Of a stretch of 64,000 nt of DNA, positions 63,524 to 64,000 are shown in pieces. Location: NCBI RefSeq assembly GCF_005405365.1, contig NZ_BJDX01000005.1, positions 62,001 to 126,000 of the forward strand, in the 5' to 3' direction. The stretch's first letter is position 1, and the number at the start of each line of letters is the position of its first letter. The DNA comes from Enterococcus xiangfangensis (GTDB lineage: Bacteria > Bacillota > Bacilli > Lactobacillales > Enterococcaceae). A program made the translations under genes and the position numbers. The notes beneath the pieces are model-generated. The model was not told the origin of the DNA. It searched no databases and saw nothing but the letters and a program-made list of their open reading frames with translations.

Positions 63524-63943
63524 CAACCGTTTTGTTAACGGTACCTAAAATGATGTAGGTCTGTCAATAGCTGTTGCCAAAAACAGTCTTTAAAAAAGAA
63601 TTCTTTAAATTCCATGGCTAGAAGTATGTCTGATAAAACAGACTAATTTTTGCTTGTACCGGTTCTTACTGATTGGATTTTTTTCAAGGACGCTTCTCAT
63701 AACAATGAAAAAATTTAATCGCAATACGCTTTCTTACAGCCGTTAAGAATAATAATAAATAACACTTAGATCTAATCAAGGAAAAACCTTTTACCTCCTT
63801 ATTTGTCACTTAATTTATTTTTCTCTACCATTCATTTAAAACAAAATCGCTAGCTATTCTCTTTCATTTATTCTACTGAATAGTTCATCGGAACCTCATC
63901 TGTTATGAAAAGAAGATTCCTTTTTGCTAAAAACAACTTGCAT
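63524..63943. other. Gap between the SDR gene and the Fur-box promoter
   Basis: AT-rich, with no convincing open frame on either strand. It holds the SDR promoter (not resolved) and leads to a rightward promoter at the window edge. Confidence 0.4.
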
Positions 63944-63973
63944 TTGTTTTGTTTTTCCCCTAAACTTTATAAT
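63944..63973 (+). promoter_or_regulatory. Promoter of an off-window gene
   Basis: TTGTTT (63944-63949), an 18-bp spacer, TATAAT (63968-63973). It points rightward out of the window. Confidence 0.55.
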
Positions 63974-63977
63974 TAAA

Positions 63978-63996
63978 GAGAATGAGAATCATTATC
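63978..63996 (+). promoter_or_regulatory. Fur box at the window end
   Basis: GAGAATGAGAATCATTATC closely matches the Fur consensus GATAATGATAATCATTATC (two mismatches) and lies just after the promoter. It predicts an iron-regulated gene outside the window. Confidence 0.75.
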
Positions 63997-64000
63997 ATTT

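Overview
The window is ordinary chromosomal DNA of a low-GC Gram-positive bacterium, almost certainly an Enterococcus. Three blocks resemble the gene order I remember from Enterococcus faecalis (from memory, not searched): dut-radA-yacL-gltX-cysE-cysS-mrnC-rlmB-rae1-sigH; adcA/C/B-purR-glmU-prs; and ymfF-ymfH-rodZ-pgsA-cinA-recA-rny. Shine-Dalgarno sites are strong, and a few starts are TTG or GTG. I see no insertion sequence, prophage, CRISPR array, rRNA or plasmid replication gene.

Layout. 1-5 kb: end of rpiA, gpmA, tRNA-Leu(CAG), a leftward rsuA-yjjG-udk operon, and rplY (L25) behind a long structured leader. 5-12.4 kb: a MATE exporter, a flavodoxin-like protein, the potassium transporter kup behind a manganese-type (yybP-ykoY) riboswitch, pnp and rpsO. 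12.6-15.4 kb: def, then a leftward sir2 - acetyltransferase/chorismate-mutase fusion - niaR group. 15.4-21 kb: a PTS operon (regulator fused to EIIA, EIIB, EIIC) with a split transketolase. 21.2-24 kb: a lysine riboswitch driving an amino-acid ABC transporter. 24.3-25.8 kb: an Mga-family regulator. 25.9-26.5 kb: three tandem small-RNA units on an exact 183-bp period. 26.6-30.4 kb: purR-glmU-prs with a 99-bp tandem duplication ahead of glmU. 30.4-33.1 kb: a Zur-type-controlled zinc ABC operon. 33.4-37.4 kb: ispE, hsp20, mprF. 37.8-46.5 kb: rny, recA, cinA, pgsA, rodZ, ymfH, ymfF. 46.8-57 kb: mscL, veg, and the sigH-to-dut block with a cysteine T-box ahead of cysE-cysS. 57-64 kb: a membrane glycerophosphodiesterase, a CDF transporter, small zinc-ribbon and membrane proteins, a TcaA-like protein, a short-chain dehydrogenase, and a Fur box at the right edge.

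The most striking unexplained element is the small-RNA triplet at 25.96-26.45 kb. Each copy has a 6-N5-6 direct repeat and an extended -10 box, a C-rich RNA carrying an anti-Shine-Dalgarno segment, and an intrinsic terminator whose stem covaries between copies. The layout resembles the multicopy LhrC RNAs of Listeria and the CiaR-dependent csRNAs of streptococci. The second is the manganese-type riboswitch ahead of a potassium transporter. RNA-level control is common here: Mn riboswitch, lysine riboswitch, Cys T-box, a probable L25 leader and a pnp leader.
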